Position numbers and translations under genes: made by a program. 64,000 nt of DNA, from the NCBI RefSeq assembly GCF_018588585.1, contig NZ_JAEUFG010000001.1:248001-312000 (forward strand). The letters are read 5' to 3'. The notes under the pieces were generated by a model. The model was not told where the DNA came from, did not search any database, and saw nothing but the letters and a program-made list of their open reading frames with translations. This document shows positions 35,220 through 45,564 of this stretch, piece by piece; positions within the stretch are counted from its first letter, which is position 1; every line of letters starts with the position of its first letter. Source of the DNA: Bacillus sp. SM2101 (lineage in GTDB: Bacteria > Bacillota > Bacilli > Bacillales > SM2101).

Positions 35220-36413
35220 TCACATATACATAGAAGCTAGAAAGATTCCAACCGTTTTATTATAAATTTCATCAAACTGAGATAACGGCAATGGATTTAT
35301 TCCTCTTCCAAGCTCTATAGTAAAACCTGATCTTCTCCACTCTTGGATAAACCAATCTTTGTAGCCTGCGTGGCTATCAACGTACCGTACCGCTTTATAT
35401 CCACTCGCCCTAACGAATTCTTTTACAATTGCTTCTGAGTATGGAGGCTCATAACCTTCATATCCCCAATAAATCTCTTCTCCTTGTGTATGGAATGCTA
35501 GCACTCTGTCAAAATTGCGGATTTCTGTTAGTTTTTCCATTGCTATTGCTTCAGGTTCTGTTAATGGGGCATCACCAGGATAATCTCGAGGAGCTGGTGC
35601 CTTTGGCTTTTTACGTTCTTTTTCAATTTCCCAATTTGCTGGATATTGATTATTAAGGTCAACACCTCTAATATTTGCTTTCCAATCAGAAAAATTCATA
35701 CTTCCGTTATTTATTTGAACTACTTCAGTTTTATAAGGCATTTGGTTTGGTGTGCCGTTAATGACAAGATTGACACCATCAGGATTTACCATTGGGACAA
35801 CTGACAGCATAACTGAATCATATAACTTCTGTGTTAAAATTCCACGAATGTACCCACTATTTGTGAGTGATAACAGATACTCATTTAAAAATTGCATAAT
35901 TATAGCTGTTGTTATCCATTCATTCGCATGAAAAGAACCGTTCCAATGAACTTTTTTTGGACCTCTGCCAATGATAAGTTCGGGTATGTTTGAATTTAAT
36001 ACTGATTTCCCAGCTTCATTTAATTTAATAAATGGGTATGCCTTACATAGTTTATTAATATCTCTAACCAATGCTTGATAATCGTATAAGGTATTAGTAT
36101 GGATGACACCATTTGAAATGAAAATAGGAATATAAATTTGTTGGCCAATATTTAACTTATTTGGATTTACGTGCTGATTTACGAGTAATAAGGCATCGGT
36201 TGCTAAATTAAACCTATGCGCAATATTCCAATACATGTCCCCTGGTTTAATTGTATATGGTCTTAAAGTAAAGCCTGGTATTTTCACCTCATCTCCAATA
36301 GACAAAATATTAGGCTTCTTATGTGGATTGGAATCAATGATAAGTTGCAGAGGAATCTGAAATAATTGGCTGAAATACCATAGTGTATCACCTTTTCTTA
36401 CTATAACTTTCAA
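35220..36413 (-). CDS. yqgT: LysM-M14 gamma-D-glutamyl-L-diamino acid endopeptidase
   Basis: 397 residues: two LysM domains (about 1-48, VRKGDTLW; 52-98, IKPGDMYWNIAHRFNL), then a zinc carboxypeptidase M14 domain. Zinc ligands are in HWNGSFHANEW (HxxE), and the catalytic Glu is in FTIELGRG near the end. It probably cleaves peptidoglycan stem peptides in spores or cell wall. I start at TTG 36411-36413 (MKVIVRKGD) because GGAGGAA lies before it. The frame continues to 36485 only because a MITE-like element lies upstream, and that extension is spurious. Confidence 0.9.
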   Translation of the reverse strand: MKVIVRKGDTLWYFSQLFQIPLQLIIDSNPHKKPNILSIGDEVKIPGFTLRPYTIKPGDMYWNIAHRFNLATDALLLVNQHVNPNKLNIGQQIYIPIFISNGVIHTNTLYDYQALVRDINKLCKAYPFIKLNEAGKSVLNSNIPELIIGRGPKKVHWNGSFHANEWITTAIIMQFLNEYLLSLTNSGYIRGILTQKLYDSVMLSVVPMVNPDGVNLVINGTPNQMPYKTEVVQINNGSMNFSDWKANIRGVDLNNQYPANWEIEKERKKPKAPAPRDYPGDAPLTEPEAIAMEKLTEIRNFDRVLAFHTQGEEIYWGYEGYEPPYSEAIVKEFVRASGYKAVRYVDSHAGYKDWFIQEWRRSGFTIELGRGINPLPLSQFDEIYNKTVGIFLASMYM

Positions 36414-36444
36414 TAGTAATTCCTCCTTATATCTTGTTACTACA

Positions 36445-36569
36445 AGGCTCTTTTCGTACATTTTGTGTTTATACGAAATTACCACAGTGAAAAGAAGTTT
36501 TATGTGACTATCATGAAAAGATATATTATAAACGTGTCCGTGTTTATTTATTAGTGTGGAAATAGCCTT
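36445..36569. mobile_element. MITE-like element, first of a tandem pair upstream of yqgT
   Basis: About 125 bp. Left AAGGCTCTTTTCGTACATTT; right GTGTGGAAATAGCCTT. It lies about 30 bp from the yqgT start and supplies the spurious 5' extension of that frame. Confidence 0.75.
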
Positions 36570-36720
36570 TTTTAAACTTGTTATCGTGTTGAACTACATT
36601 CGTTTATTGAGAAAAGCTTTTATGGGAATGTCATTGTTTATAGAAGAAAAAATGCCATAAGAACTAGTTATACGTGATAATTGTAGTAAGGGAAGCTATA
36701 ACGAATGTGAAAACAGCCTA
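36563..36720. mobile_element. MITE-like element, second of a tandem pair
   Basis: About 158 bp, sharing the AGCCTT border with the previous element. Interior AGAAGAAAAAATGCCATAAG then AACTAGTTATACGTG is characteristic of the family; right end GAATGTGAAAACAGCCTA. Confidence 0.8.
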
Positions 36721-36757
36721 ATACAACAATATGAGTATCAATAGTAAAACATGAATA

Positions 36758-36800
36758 AAAACGCTATGACCAACTTCATATGGCCATAGCGTTTAGTATT
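36758..36800 (-). terminator. Terminator after yqgS
   Basis: AAACGCTATG pairs with CATAGCGTTT, with an additional inner CC/GG, flanked by A-run and T-rich DNA. It lies about 30 bp beyond the yqgS stop. Confidence 0.85.
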
Positions 36801-36826
36801 TCATTCGGTGTTTAATAAGCTCATTA

Positions 36827-38719
36827 CTATTTTTCTTCTGTTAAATTTTCATTATAAGATGTTCCATCGTAAAACCTTAATAAATCCCCGTAGACAATGT
36901 TATCAGAGTACTCTAGCTCCTGCTTCGCTTTTTCTTCATAAGGCTCACACTTAGAACCATCCGTCTCTTCGCCTGTCTCTTTATCATAGCATGTAGATTT
37001 TGTATATATATAATCTTCAGTAATAAAGCTTCCATCTCTAAGCACAATAAAATCTAGTTTATCTTCTGAGAAAATATCAGATCCGAAGTGCACATCATCC
37101 TTCGTATCGACACCTAATAAATGCAGAAGTGTTGGCTTCACGTCAAGTTGACCTGTTACTTTAGAAATCATTTCTGGATTTTTATCAGTCACACCCGGTA
37201 TATGAATAATGAATGGAACCTTTTGTAATTGTACGACATCTAACGGTGTGATGTCCTTCTCTAAAAACTCACCCATTGCTTTATTATGGTTTTCTGAAAT
37301 ACCATAATGATCACCATAAAACACGAGAATAGAATTTTCATATAAACCTTCTTGCTTTAATTGTTCAACAAAGCTTTTCAATGATTCATCCATATATCTT
37401 ACCGTTGGGAAATAACGATTAAGTGTACGACTGTTTGACGTAAATTCATCTACCATTTTATCTTCTTCATCTAGCTCAAATGGGAAATGATTTGTTAACG
37501 TAATAAATTTTGTATAAAACGGTTGAGGTAATGTTTTAAGCTTCTCAACAGATTGATCAAAAAACTCAATATCTTTCAATCCCCAACCAATTGAATTTTC
37601 TTCGTTCACATCGTAATCTACTAATGAAAAGTAACGGTCATATCCAAGGTTAGGATAAATAACATCACGATTCCAAAAGCTTTTATTATTTGCATGAAAA
37701 ACTGCGGAATAATAATCTTCTTCTTCTTTTAAAATCTCTGGTGTTGCACGGAACTCGTTTTCAGCATTCGTGAAGAAAACAGCTCCTCTACCTAAAGGAT
37801 ATAACGAGTTTTCAACTAAAAATTCTCCATCAGATGTTTTCCCTTGACCTGTCTGATGGTAAAAATTATCAAAGTAATAGCTTTCTTCAATTAAATCATT
37901 TAAAAATGGTGTAATTTCCTCGCCATTAATTGTTTCGTTAATCACAAAGCTTTGCAAAGATTCCATTGAAACCATAATGACATTGCGATCCTTTGCTATG
38001 CCAAAAAAGTCTTCATTTGGCTCTGTGTAATTTGCATTTAAATAGTTCTCAATTTCAACAAATTCACTGCTGTCTGCAAATGCTCTTTGTGCTTTTGTTT
38101 TTGACGTTAACACAAGATCATATATGTGATAATTGTACGACCCGATATTTTTCACAAGCATTTCACGATCAAATGTACGTGTTAACAACTGAGGACGTTC
38201 TGTTTCTGCAAGACCTAAGTTAAAAAATACAACTGCTGCGACCATTAAAAAATATGCCCTACGTTCTCTGTTTGTAAAAGTTGTTAGTGATGTACGTATA
38301 TTGTTTTTACGCATAATGAAATATAAGATGAGCACATCTACAAACATAAAAATGTCAGTCACATGTAATAACTCAAAGATACTATTACCTAAATCTGCTA
38401 GATTATTAGCTTGAAAGAGTAAAGGTATCGTAATAAAATCTGTAAACTCTCGATAATACATTACATTTGCGAACAGGATAAAAGAAACAATAAAACTCGT
38501 AATAAGAATATATCGATTACGTCTTTTTTCTTTAATAAACAGTGCTATACCAAATACAATGAGTAAAAAGCTTAATGGGTTTATAAAAAGAATAAATTCT
38601 TGCTTCCAAGATTCAATTTTAATATCAAAACTAGTTTTATAGACAATATATGTCTTAATCCATAATAAAACTGTTGCTATAAGAATTATAGACATTTTTG
38701 ACAATGATGATTTTTTCAT
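36827..38719 (-). CDS. yqgS: LTA synthase family sulfatase-like protein
   Basis: 630-residue polyglycerolphosphate lipoteichoic acid synthase family protein. Five N-terminal membrane helices (about 8-27, 45-62, 70-90, 125-138, 155-172) precede an extracellular sulfatase-like domain. Metal ligand E253 (MVSMESLQS), catalytic T295 in [12 protein letters not shown] and the later metal motif FYGDHYG are present, so it should be active. Bacillus has several paralogues (LtaS, YfnI, YqgS, YvgJ); the position between glcK and yqgT points to YqgS. Confidence 0.92.
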   Translation of the reverse strand: MKKSSLSKMSIILIATVLLWIKTYIVYKTSFDIKIESWKQEFILFINPLSFLLIVFGIALFIKEKRRNRYILITSFIVSFILFANVMYYREFTDFITIPLLFQANNLADLGNSIFELLHVTDIFMFVDVLILYFIMRKNNIRTSLTTFTNRERRAYFLMVAAVVFFNLGLAETERPQLLTRTFDREMLVKNIGSYNYHIYDLVLTSKTKAQRAFADSSEFVEIENYLNANYTEPNEDFFGIAKDRNVIMVSMESLQSFVINETINGEEITPFLNDLIEESYYFDNFYHQTGQGKTSDGEFLVENSLYPLGRGAVFFTNAENEFRATPEILKEEEDYYSAVFHANNKSFWNRDVIYPNLGYDRYFSLVDYDVNEENSIGWGLKDIEFFDQSVEKLKTLPQPFYTKFITLTNHFPFELDEEDKMVDEFTSNSRTLNRYFPTVRYMDESLKSFVEQLKQEGLYENSILVFYGDHYGISENHNKAMGEFLEKDITPLDVVQLQKVPFIIHIPGVTDKNPEMISKVTGQLDVKPTLLHLLGVDTKDDVHFGSDIFSEDKLDFIVLRDGSFITEDYIYTKSTCYDKETGEETDGSKCEPYEEKAKQELEYSDNIVYGDLLRFYDGTSYNENLTEEK

Positions 38720-39606
38720 ACTGAATTCCTCCCTAGATCATTGCATATCTAATGGAAAATTTTTTGTATTTTTTTACATTTATAGGCTATTAACAAAAAC
38801 AACTAATGGTTATCTTAATACTTTTTTTACTAAAATGCAAATTAAAATTAACTATCTACTGTTAAAATAATCTTTTTATCTTATTCACCGGTTACTATAA
38901 TTAGACGAATGAACTAACAAAAAGTTTCATGTACTTTTATATTCAGAATTGTTCCAATAATAACACAACCTAGATGAACCATCTTTCGACAGCTTTTATG
39001 TTGCGCTATTTACGCTGTTGCTGCGCTAACTTGTGTGTAGCCATACAATGACATAAAAGCGTTCGTGGTAGCTGTTCTTATCAACGGTCAAATCTAAAAA
39101 CATAACATCCTTCTACTTAACAGTTAACAAAGGTTATAAAAAATAGCCTAAGTATAATAAACATGACAAGTTAACGAGAAATCAATGTTAGTAAGAAATG
39201 CAAATTCAACTGAATATAAATGAACTGTAACTCTAATCCTTTAAAGAAAGTTAAATGTGTACTAACAGTTATAGTACAGAATATACAATACTTTGTCTTA
39301 CTCTTCTTGTCAATGGGTATATCTAACACATCGACATTCAACTAGCTATAATGAGTGTAATATACTTGTATTACATCTTCTATCGTTATAGATGTCATTT
39401 TCCTTACAATGTTGTCACATAAATGAAAACAATGGACTCCTTTCTAGGTGAAAAAAAGTCGTTTTACTCAACCGTTTTGTAAAAAAGGTGCTATGAGCAC
39501 TAAGATACTAGGTTCAATTTTCAGTTTGTAAAGCATCAATCAATGTAATAAAGGAGAAACAAAAAAAGGTTGACTATGTGTCAACCTTTGCGTTTTCCCC
39601 TATTGT
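38720..39606. other. Long intergenic region between yqgS and glcK
   Basis: 887 bp without a convincing gene. It contains possible decayed MITE ends (for example AACAAAGGTTATAAAAAATA near 39127), an inverted pair GCTTTTATG/CATAAAAGC (38992-39000 and 39052-39060), and the glcK terminator at its right end. Confidence 0.5.
39558..39592 (-). terminator. Terminator after glcK
   Basis: AAAGGTTGAC pairs with GTCAACCTTT around a five-base loop, with an A-run to the left that is the T-run on the minus strand. It lies just past the glcK stop. Confidence 0.88.
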
Positions 39607-40572
39607 TTATACATTCTTTTTTACTAACCATGCAGCTCCAATTACCCCGGCATCATTTCCTAAAGTAGCTAAAGAAATAGATACACCTTGTGCTACCCTT
39701 GGAAAAAGAAATTGATTGAATTGTTCAGTTACTTTATCCACTAAAATTGCGCCTGCGTGTGATACACCGCCGCCAATAATTATTTTTTTAGGGTTTAAAC
39801 CATTTGCTAAACTAGCTAAAACAAATCCTAGATGAAAGGCCATATAATCAATTACTTCAAGTGCCAATTGATCTCCTTCTTTTGCCGTATCAAAAACTAG
39901 TTTTGCTGAAATTTGTCCTTGCTGTTCTGAAAACTCTCTTAATTTACTAGGAACGGTTGTTTGTTGAAGTTTTTCCTTAGCTACGCGAACGATTCCAGTT
40001 GCAGAAGCAATTGTTTCAATACACCCTTTTTTTCCACAGCTACATAAAGCACCATTTTCTAGTACAGAAGTAATATGACCAATTTCTCCACCTGCACCAT
40101 TTATACCGTGGACGAGTTCACCATTAGCAATAATACCTCCTCCAACTCCAGTTCCTAACGTAACACAAATTAAGTCTTCAGCTCCTCCTCCTGCTCCCTT
40201 CCACATTTCACCAGCAGCAGCATTATTTGCATCATTATCGACAATAACGGGAAGGTCTGTTATCGCTTCCAAGTGACTTTTTAGAGAATAATTTTCCCAG
40301 CCTAAATTTCCAGCTACGTATACAACACCTGTTGCTGTATTTACTGGACCAGGAGCACCTACACCAATTCCAATTAAATCTTTTCGAGATTTTTGTAGCT
40401 GTGCTAGTTTATTATCTATAGCCTGCGCTATATGGTTTACTATATGTTCTCCATTGTCAGAAATATCTGTAGCAATTTCCCATTTTTCAATAATATTCCC
40501 TTCATTATCAACAAAGGCTAACTTTACTGTTGTTCCTCCAATATCTACGCCAACATACCATTTATTATCCAT
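39607..40572 (-). CDS. glcK: Glucokinase
   Basis: ROK-family kinase that phosphorylates glucose with ATP. 321 residues with [13 protein letters not shown] (about 8-20), [14 protein letters not shown] and the zinc motif [10 protein letters not shown] (about 178-187). Start at ATG 40570-40572 (MDNKWYVG) gives the B. subtilis length; a start four codons earlier is possible. It is cotranscribed with yqgQ, 91 bp upstream, as in other bacilli. Confidence 0.95.
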   Translation of the reverse strand: MDNKWYVGVDIGGTTVKLAFVDNEGNIIEKWEIATDISDNGEHIVNHIAQAIDNKLAQLQKSRKDLIGIGVGAPGPVNTATGVVYVAGNLGWENYSLKSHLEAITDLPVIVDNDANNAAAGEMWKGAGGGAEDLICVTLGTGVGGGIIANGELVHGINGAGGEIGHITSVLENGALCSCGKKGCIETIASATGIVRVAKEKLQQTTVPSKLREFSEQQGQISAKLVFDTAKEGDQLALEVIDYMAFHLGFVLASLANGLNPKKIIIGGGVSHAGAILVDKVTEQFNQFLFPRVAQGVSISLATLGNDAGVIGAAWLVKKNV

Positions 40573-40663
40573 TCTATCTTTCATTCCTTTTATTAAATAA
40601 GTTTATCAATCGATACTACAAGAACTTTCTTTAAATGTATAAAAAATAATTGCTTTATACGTT

Positions 40664-40864
40664 TTATGCCCCGTCTTTCAAACGTTGAACTTCTTGACGA
40701 AGTAACAGTAGTGCCATCTGGTAGTCCTTTACATCTACAAGCTGTGATTGATATAGCTCTTTTAATTCAGATTCCATTAATTCAAGATCGGCAATTCTAT
40801 CACCAATGTATATTATTGTACCATATTTTTTTAATAATTGTTGAACGTCATACAATGTCCTCAT
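40664..40864 (-). CDS. yqgQ: YqgQ-like DUF910 protein
   Basis: 66 residues, helical, with MRTLYDVQQLLKKYGTIIYI at the N-terminus and repeated Leu and Glu. A conserved small protein found next to glcK in bacilli; function unknown. No Cys or membrane segment. The call rests on sequence pattern and neighbour. Confidence 0.88.
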   Translation of the reverse strand: MRTLYDVQQLLKKYGTIIYIGDRIADLELMESELKELYQSQLVDVKDYQMALLLLRQEVQRLKDGA

Positions 40865-40959
40865 AATAATTATCTCCTAACGTCAGACTATTTCAAATCA
40901 CTTGTACATCACTTACTTTATAAAGAAATAGCTTAGTTCGTCAAGCTGAATAACAAATA

Positions 40960-40990
40960 ACAAAAAATGAGTGCCAAAGATGACACTCAC
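40960..40990 (-). terminator. Terminator after the spoVAF-like gene
   Basis: TGAGTGCC pairs with GACACTCA (one G-T) around a short loop, with a minus-strand TTTTTT tail. It lies about 95 bp past the stop. Confidence 0.75.
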
Positions 40991-41082
40991 GACAAATTAA
41001 TTCTTTAGTTCGAGTGGGATTTTCAAATATGTGGAATAATTCCCCATGATTTGCTCCATACCCACATTATTTAACCATTTTA

Positions 41083-42546
41083 CTAGCGATCTGGATCTTT
41101 TGGATGTAAAATTGTAGGTCTCCTGTTTTTCAATGGTATCGGCGCACGAACTAATACATCTCTGAAAGCTCGATAAGAGAAAGGTAAAAATGGCCACAAA
41201 TAAGGTGTGTGGAATGATTTCATACGTGCTAGCATCACTAGCCATATCGTAATACTAATAACAAAGCCTGCTAGACCAAAAGTGGCAGTAAATAATAAGA
41301 TTGCAATTCTTATTAACCTATTTGCCATACTCATTTCATAGCTAGGTGTGGCGAAAGTTCCAACAGCTACAACAGCAAAATAAAGAACAACTTCATTAAT
41401 AAATATACCCACTTCGATTGCAACCTGACCAATTAAAATAGCTGCAACTAAGCCTAGCGCAGTTGCTAATGAAGATGGAGTATGTATAGATGCCATCCTT
41501 AACATATCCATACCTATTTCTATTAGCACAATCTGTAATAATAACGGAATTTCTCCTACATCCTTTGGAGCTAAATATTCCAGTCCTTCTGGTAATAATT
41601 CAGGATGGCTTGCAAATAAATACCACAATGGTAAAAGAAAGAGCGATGCCCAAATTGCTACAAAACGCACAAGACGCAAATACGCTCCTACAATTGGTTT
41701 ATTTCGATATTCCTCTGCATGCTGTAAGTGATGCCAAAATGTTGTAGGCGTAATTATTACGCTAGGAGAACCATCGACAATAATAATGACATGTCCTTCA
41801 TAAATATGAGCTGCTGCGGTGTCAGGTCTTTCCGTGTATCTAACTAACGGATAAGGGTTCCAATGTCTACCTGAAATAAATTCCTCAATTGTTTTTTCTG
41901 CCATAGGTATACCATCTGTATCTATTTTATTTAATGACTGCTTTATATCTTCTACTAGTCCTGTGTCCGCGATATCCTCTAAATAACAAATACATATATC
42001 TGTTTTTGACCGTCTACCAACTTGCATATACTCCATACGTAATGTTCGGTCACGTATTCGTCTCCTTGTTAATGCAGTATTAAAGACTATTGTTTCAACG
42101 TAACCATCCCTTGCACCTCGAACAACACGTTCAATATCTGGTTCCTCTGGACCCCTGACAGGATATGTTCTCGCATCAATGATAATGACATGTTCAATAC
42201 CATCAACGACTAATGCTGTAGGCCCTGCCAACACAGCATCTACTACAGTCTCTAAATTATCTGTCTTTTCAACCTCCACATAAGGAATATAAGTTTTTAG
42301 AAGCTTTTGCAATACATCTTTTTCAAGTTGTTCTTCTGTTAACTCGGATAAGATTTTCATCAAATAATGGAGTATATCATCTTTAGCAAATCCATCAATT
42401 AAAAATAAGGCCATATCTCTTTTAGCATATTCAACGTCTAAATGAATAACATCAAAGCTCTTCTCAACACCCAATTCCTTGCGTAAAAATTGTATATTTT
42501 CAGCTATGTTTTCTGAAACAGGTGTTACTTTAGTTCTCATATCCAT
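41083..42546 (-). CDS. spoVAF: Stand-alone SpoVAF/GerA-family germination protein
   Basis: About 487 residues. The N-terminal soluble GerA domain (about 1-280) is followed by about five membrane segments from 290 to 460 and ends RPTILHPKDPDR. Features are RTYPVRGPEEPDIERVVRGA, IIVDGSPSVIITP and IEIGMDMLRMASIHTPS, closest in my judgement to SpoVAF, which forms the FigP complex with SpoVAEa/YqhR-independent partners. In B. subtilis SpoVAF is the last gene of spoVA; here it stands alone between yqgQ and an unrelated gene. Several ATG starts (42546, 42540, 42564) are possible. It could instead be a GerA-type paralogue. Confidence 0.8.
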   Translation of the reverse strand: MDMRTKVTPVSENIAENIQFLRKELGVEKSFDVIHLDVEYAKRDMALFLIDGFAKDDILHYLMKILSELTEEQLEKDVLQKLLKTYIPYVEVEKTDNLETVVDAVLAGPTALVVDGIEHVIIIDARTYPVRGPEEPDIERVVRGARDGYVETIVFNTALTRRRIRDRTLRMEYMQVGRRSKTDICICYLEDIADTGLVEDIKQSLNKIDTDGIPMAEKTIEEFISGRHWNPYPLVRYTERPDTAAAHIYEGHVIIIVDGSPSVIITPTTFWHHLQHAEEYRNKPIVGAYLRLVRFVAIWASLFLLPLWYLFASHPELLPEGLEYLAPKDVGEIPLLLQIVLIEIGMDMLRMASIHTPSSLATALGLVAAILIGQVAIEVGIFINEVVLYFAVVAVGTFATPSYEMSMANRLIRIAILLFTATFGLAGFVISITIWLVMLARMKSFHTPYLWPFLPFSYRAFRDVLVRAPIPLKNRRPTILHPKDPDR

Positions 42547-42736
42547 CTCATCACCACCAAACAAACTTCTTCCACCATCATTGACTCTATTTCAAAAAAA
42601 AATACCTTTGAATGATCTATTAGTGGATATTTGTACAAGTTGATTCATACATATTTATAAAATACCTGTTAATGGTTATCTACAACTATTTATCAAATAG
42701 GTAGTTTTATAGTGTATAAAGATGTACTAAGAAAGT

Positions 42737-42897
42737 AGCAATTTTCGTATTATTTGTTGTTTTTCTTACTAAGTACCAAACATAAATCCAGTTATCGTTT
42801 GTAGTATCCATGCATCTTTCATCGATGACCATCTAATAAAATCTATTTCTGAATGTTCTAAGTTGGTAACAATTGCAACGATGTTTTCGCATAGAGT
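42737..42897. mobile_element. Possible MITE-like element upstream of the 42.9-kb gene
   Basis: About 161 bp. Left GCAATTTTCGTATTATTTGT then TGTTTTTCTTA; right AATTGCAACGATGTTTTCGC. It resembles the family but the outer AGGCT is absent at both ends. Confidence 0.45.
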
Positions 42898-42958
42898 AAG
42901 TCCTAAAATATGAGTTAGCTAGCTAGTTAACATCTTTCCTATGCTACGGAGGGTTAGT

Positions 42959-43840
42959 ATGAAGAGACGATCGTTTTTTATCATTTTAGCTCTTTTTTCA
43001 ATTTTCACAGCAATACTGTTCGTTTTTGTACAACATGACACTACACAAGAAAGCATCATTTACTTCCCTATAGATCCTGATGTAACGTTTACTCATACAG
43101 ACAGCACACTTACGCTATTGGATAAACCAAAGAATAATAAATATATCATTGAATGGGATGTCACCTCAGTTTTAGATAGAGAAGCGTATTTAAGACAAGA
43201 TATTTCTTTGCTGTATGCGAATGGGAGATTATTAGATACTCTCTCAGAGTGGGAGGATTACAGTGAGAAAATTGCCCAATACAAAAAAATCCAAGCGGAT
43301 GAAAGCAGATACTTTGTGACAATCTCCTACCATCATGCTGAATTACATAATGATGATTTGAACATTAAAAGTAGCCAACAAATGAGTTTTGACGAGCTGT
43401 ACGTAATTAATTCTTTATTTGCCCCCCTGCAATCATTTCGAATAGCGGAAAATAAGGAACAAAAGGAGTGGAAGTATGTTTTAGATCATGCTGTAAAACA
43501 GCAATTACAGTATAGTTGGAAGCGTTTAGTAGATCATTTTCAATTACCATTGAAAAATTATATACAAATTCCTCTTTCAGACATTGTACTATTTAATGAC
43601 AAACCATTCATTAATAATAATGCTGAAAAGTCACAACAAATCCTGGGTAATTTATGGGAGGGGTTATACAAAAATTATTTCCTGGGCATTAAAAAAAAGG
43701 ATGGTACTATTATAGAGCCAGTTGGTAGTACCATACCTCTTATTCTACTTAGTAAAGATTATACTCATCTGATTATTTTAATTGAAACAAGAGATGGTGA
43801 AGCTGTAAAACTTATTCAACAGATTCCTTCGAATTCATAA
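42959..43840 (+). CDS. Unrecognised membrane-anchored or secreted protein
   Basis: 293 residues with a positively charged start (MKRRSFFIILALFSIFTAIL) and one hydrophobic segment (about 5-24), so it is either anchored or secreted; no lipobox. The rest is soluble and mixed alpha/beta, with a conserved-looking beginning to the domain (IIYFPIDPDVTFTHTDS). Start at ATG 42959 behind GGAGG. It is the only plus-strand gene between 34 and 50 kb, and its last 29 bases overlap the 3' end of gluP on the other strand. I do not recognise it. Confidence 0.75.
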   Translation: MKRRSFFIILALFSIFTAILFVFVQHDTTQESIIYFPIDPDVTFTHTDSTLTLLDKPKNNKYIIEWDVTSVLDREAYLRQDISLLYANGRLLDTLSEWEDYSEKIAQYKKIQADESRYFVTISYHHAELHNDDLNIKSSQQMSFDELYVINSLFAPLQSFRIAENKEQKEWKYVLDHAVKQQLQYSWKRLVDHFQLPLKNYIQIPLSDIVLFNDKPFINNNAEKSQQILGNLWEGLYKNYFLGIKKKDGTIIEPVGSTIPLILLSKDYTHLIILIETRDGEAVKLIQQIPSNS

Positions 43841-45359
43841 GTTGTGTATATAGTTCTTTATAATCTTTATTATTTGGTTTTATATCTAATGCATCTTCCG
43901 ACAACTCTAAAGCTTGTTCATAGTTACCTTCATGTGTATAAATCAATGCTAAATTAAAATAAGCCTCATCATATAACGGTTCTATATCAATTACTGTTAG
44001 TAGGTTTTGTTTAGCTAAATCAAAGTTACCTTGTTTTATTTCTATATAAGATAATAAAAATAGTTGGTCTGCCTCATATTGATGGTCTTGTGATGTATTT
44101 CGCAATAAATCATAAGCCGCTTCGTAATCCTCCTTGTCTATATACTCTTGGGCAACTGACAGGGATACAGCAGGATCAAATTTAGGGTAAGAAAAACCTA
44201 AATAGGCAAACACAGAGACGAAAATCACAGTAGTTAATAAGAATATCGTCTGCTTCACTATGTGCTTATGTTTAGGTAAATGGACAATACTTGCCGCCAA
44301 GAAACCACCTATAAGCCCTCCTATATGTCCTGCATTATCAATTGATGGTATGCTAAACCCAAATAATAAATTGATGCCGATCACTATAAGTATATTCATA
44401 CCCATTGTTCTAAAAAATAAGTTAGGGTGTATAACTCCAAAAAATAACAAAGCACCAAAGCATCCAAAGATCGCCCCGGATGCTCCTGCTGATAGTGAGG
44501 AACTTAAGGCAAAGCTTAGCAAAGTTCCTGAAAAACCAGCAAACATATAAATGATAAAAAATCTTGTGCTACCAAATATTTTTTCAACTGCGGATCCTAA
44601 ATAAAATAATGCTACGGTATTCATAAGCAAATGTAAGAAGCCAATATGTAAGAATATTGGAGTAAAAAATCTCCACCACTCACCTGCCAGAATTGATGGA
44701 TTGTATTTTGCCCCAAACTTCATTAATACTTGAGAACTTTGACTCCCACCACTAAATTCCAATAAAAAAAACATTCCTAATTGAATCATAATAAAAATAT
44801 ATGTCCATCTTGGTTTCCCATACTGAAACAATTGTTGCTCTGTTTTGACCTTTTGTTGTGCAACTGTAAATACTTCTTTTTTTAGATTTTCTAACAATAA
44901 TGGCTCTGTTAAAATCTTATCCGTGTCAACACGTGGATGAAATTGCAGTAAATGTGATATATCACTTAATCCCTGTTGAATATTCTCTGAATGAATAACA
45001 AATGAATGTACTTTCGTTTCACTATTCTTGCCAGCAACTAGGGGCTCTTTAGTTCGAAATTCCCAGTCATCAACAGGGGGGAAAGTTGATATGTACAAAT
45101 TTACAACTTCTAAACCTCTTCTAATCGTTTTTCTACGTAAGCTATCGACTTTTTGTAGAACTACTTGCATGTCACGCTCGAGCCAATTACTCCAATCAAG
45201 GTCATGTCTCAATATTCTGATTACTCTCTTTTTCTTTCTTGTCGTCGGCTCCAGCCAAATTTCTTGGTGGTCATTTGAGACAGTTAGGATCCTATAATTT
45301 TCTTGAACTACTAATTGATTGATGATCCCCCAGTACAAAACGTCTTGCTTAGAATTCAA
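43812..45359 (-). CDS. gluP: Rhomboid intramembrane protease with TPR repeats (GluP)
   Basis: 515 residues: an N-terminal cytosolic domain (about 1-180), a rhomboid core of six or seven helices (about 185-375) and C-terminal TPR repeats (about 400-510). Catalytic Ser294 is in SAGASGAIFG and His345 in DNAGHIGGLIGG. In B. subtilis GluP (YqgP) cleaves magnesium transporter MgtE. I start at TTG 45357-45359, where GGGGAG lies eight bases upstream and the N-terminus aligns with the B. subtilis protein. The open frame to 45431 gains its ATG and first codons from a MITE-like end and is not likely to be used. Confidence 0.9.
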   Translation of the reverse strand: MNSKQDVLYWGIINQLVVQENYRILTVSNDHQEIWLEPTTRKKKRVIRILRHDLDWSNWLERDMQVVLQKVDSLRRKTIRRGLEVVNLYISTFPPVDDWEFRTKEPLVAGKNSETKVHSFVIHSENIQQGLSDISHLLQFHPRVDTDKILTEPLLLENLKKEVFTVAQQKVKTEQQLFQYGKPRWTYIFIMIQLGMFFLLEFSGGSQSSQVLMKFGAKYNPSILAGEWWRFFTPIFLHIGFLHLLMNTVALFYLGSAVEKIFGSTRFFIIYMFAGFSGTLLSFALSSSLSAGASGAIFGCFGALLFFGVIHPNLFFRTMGMNILIVIGINLLFGFSIPSIDNAGHIGGLIGGFLAASIVHLPKHKHIVKQTIFLLTTVIFVSVFAYLGFSYPKFDPAVSLSVAQEYIDKEDYEAAYDLLRNTSQDHQYEADQLFLLSYIEIKQGNFDLAKQNLLTVIDIEPLYDEAYFNLALIYTHEGNYEQALELSEDALDIKPNNKDYKELYTQLMNSKESVE

Positions 45360-45416
45360 TTGGTAATCTCCCCTCTGAATTGTTTGAATATTAGTCACTA
45401 AAGTAATCTTTCTAAT

Positions 45417-45552
45417 AGGCTGTTTTCGCATAGATTATTGTTAATCCCACACTAACAACAAAACTCGTATACAACTTGTTATGGTGCTATCTTATCTTCT
45501 CTAAAACGACATCCAAGGAATGATAGCAAACAAAGTTTACTTAAAAGTCCTT
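45417..45552. mobile_element. MITE-like element abutting the gluP 5' region
   Basis: About 136 bp. Left AGGCTGTTTTCGCATAGATT then ATTGTTAATC; right GATAGCAAACAAAGTTTACT then TAAAAGTCC. Its left end overlaps the 5' extension of the gluP frame and creates an in-frame ATG there. Confidence 0.8.
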
Positions 45553-45564
45553 CTATAGTAGTTT

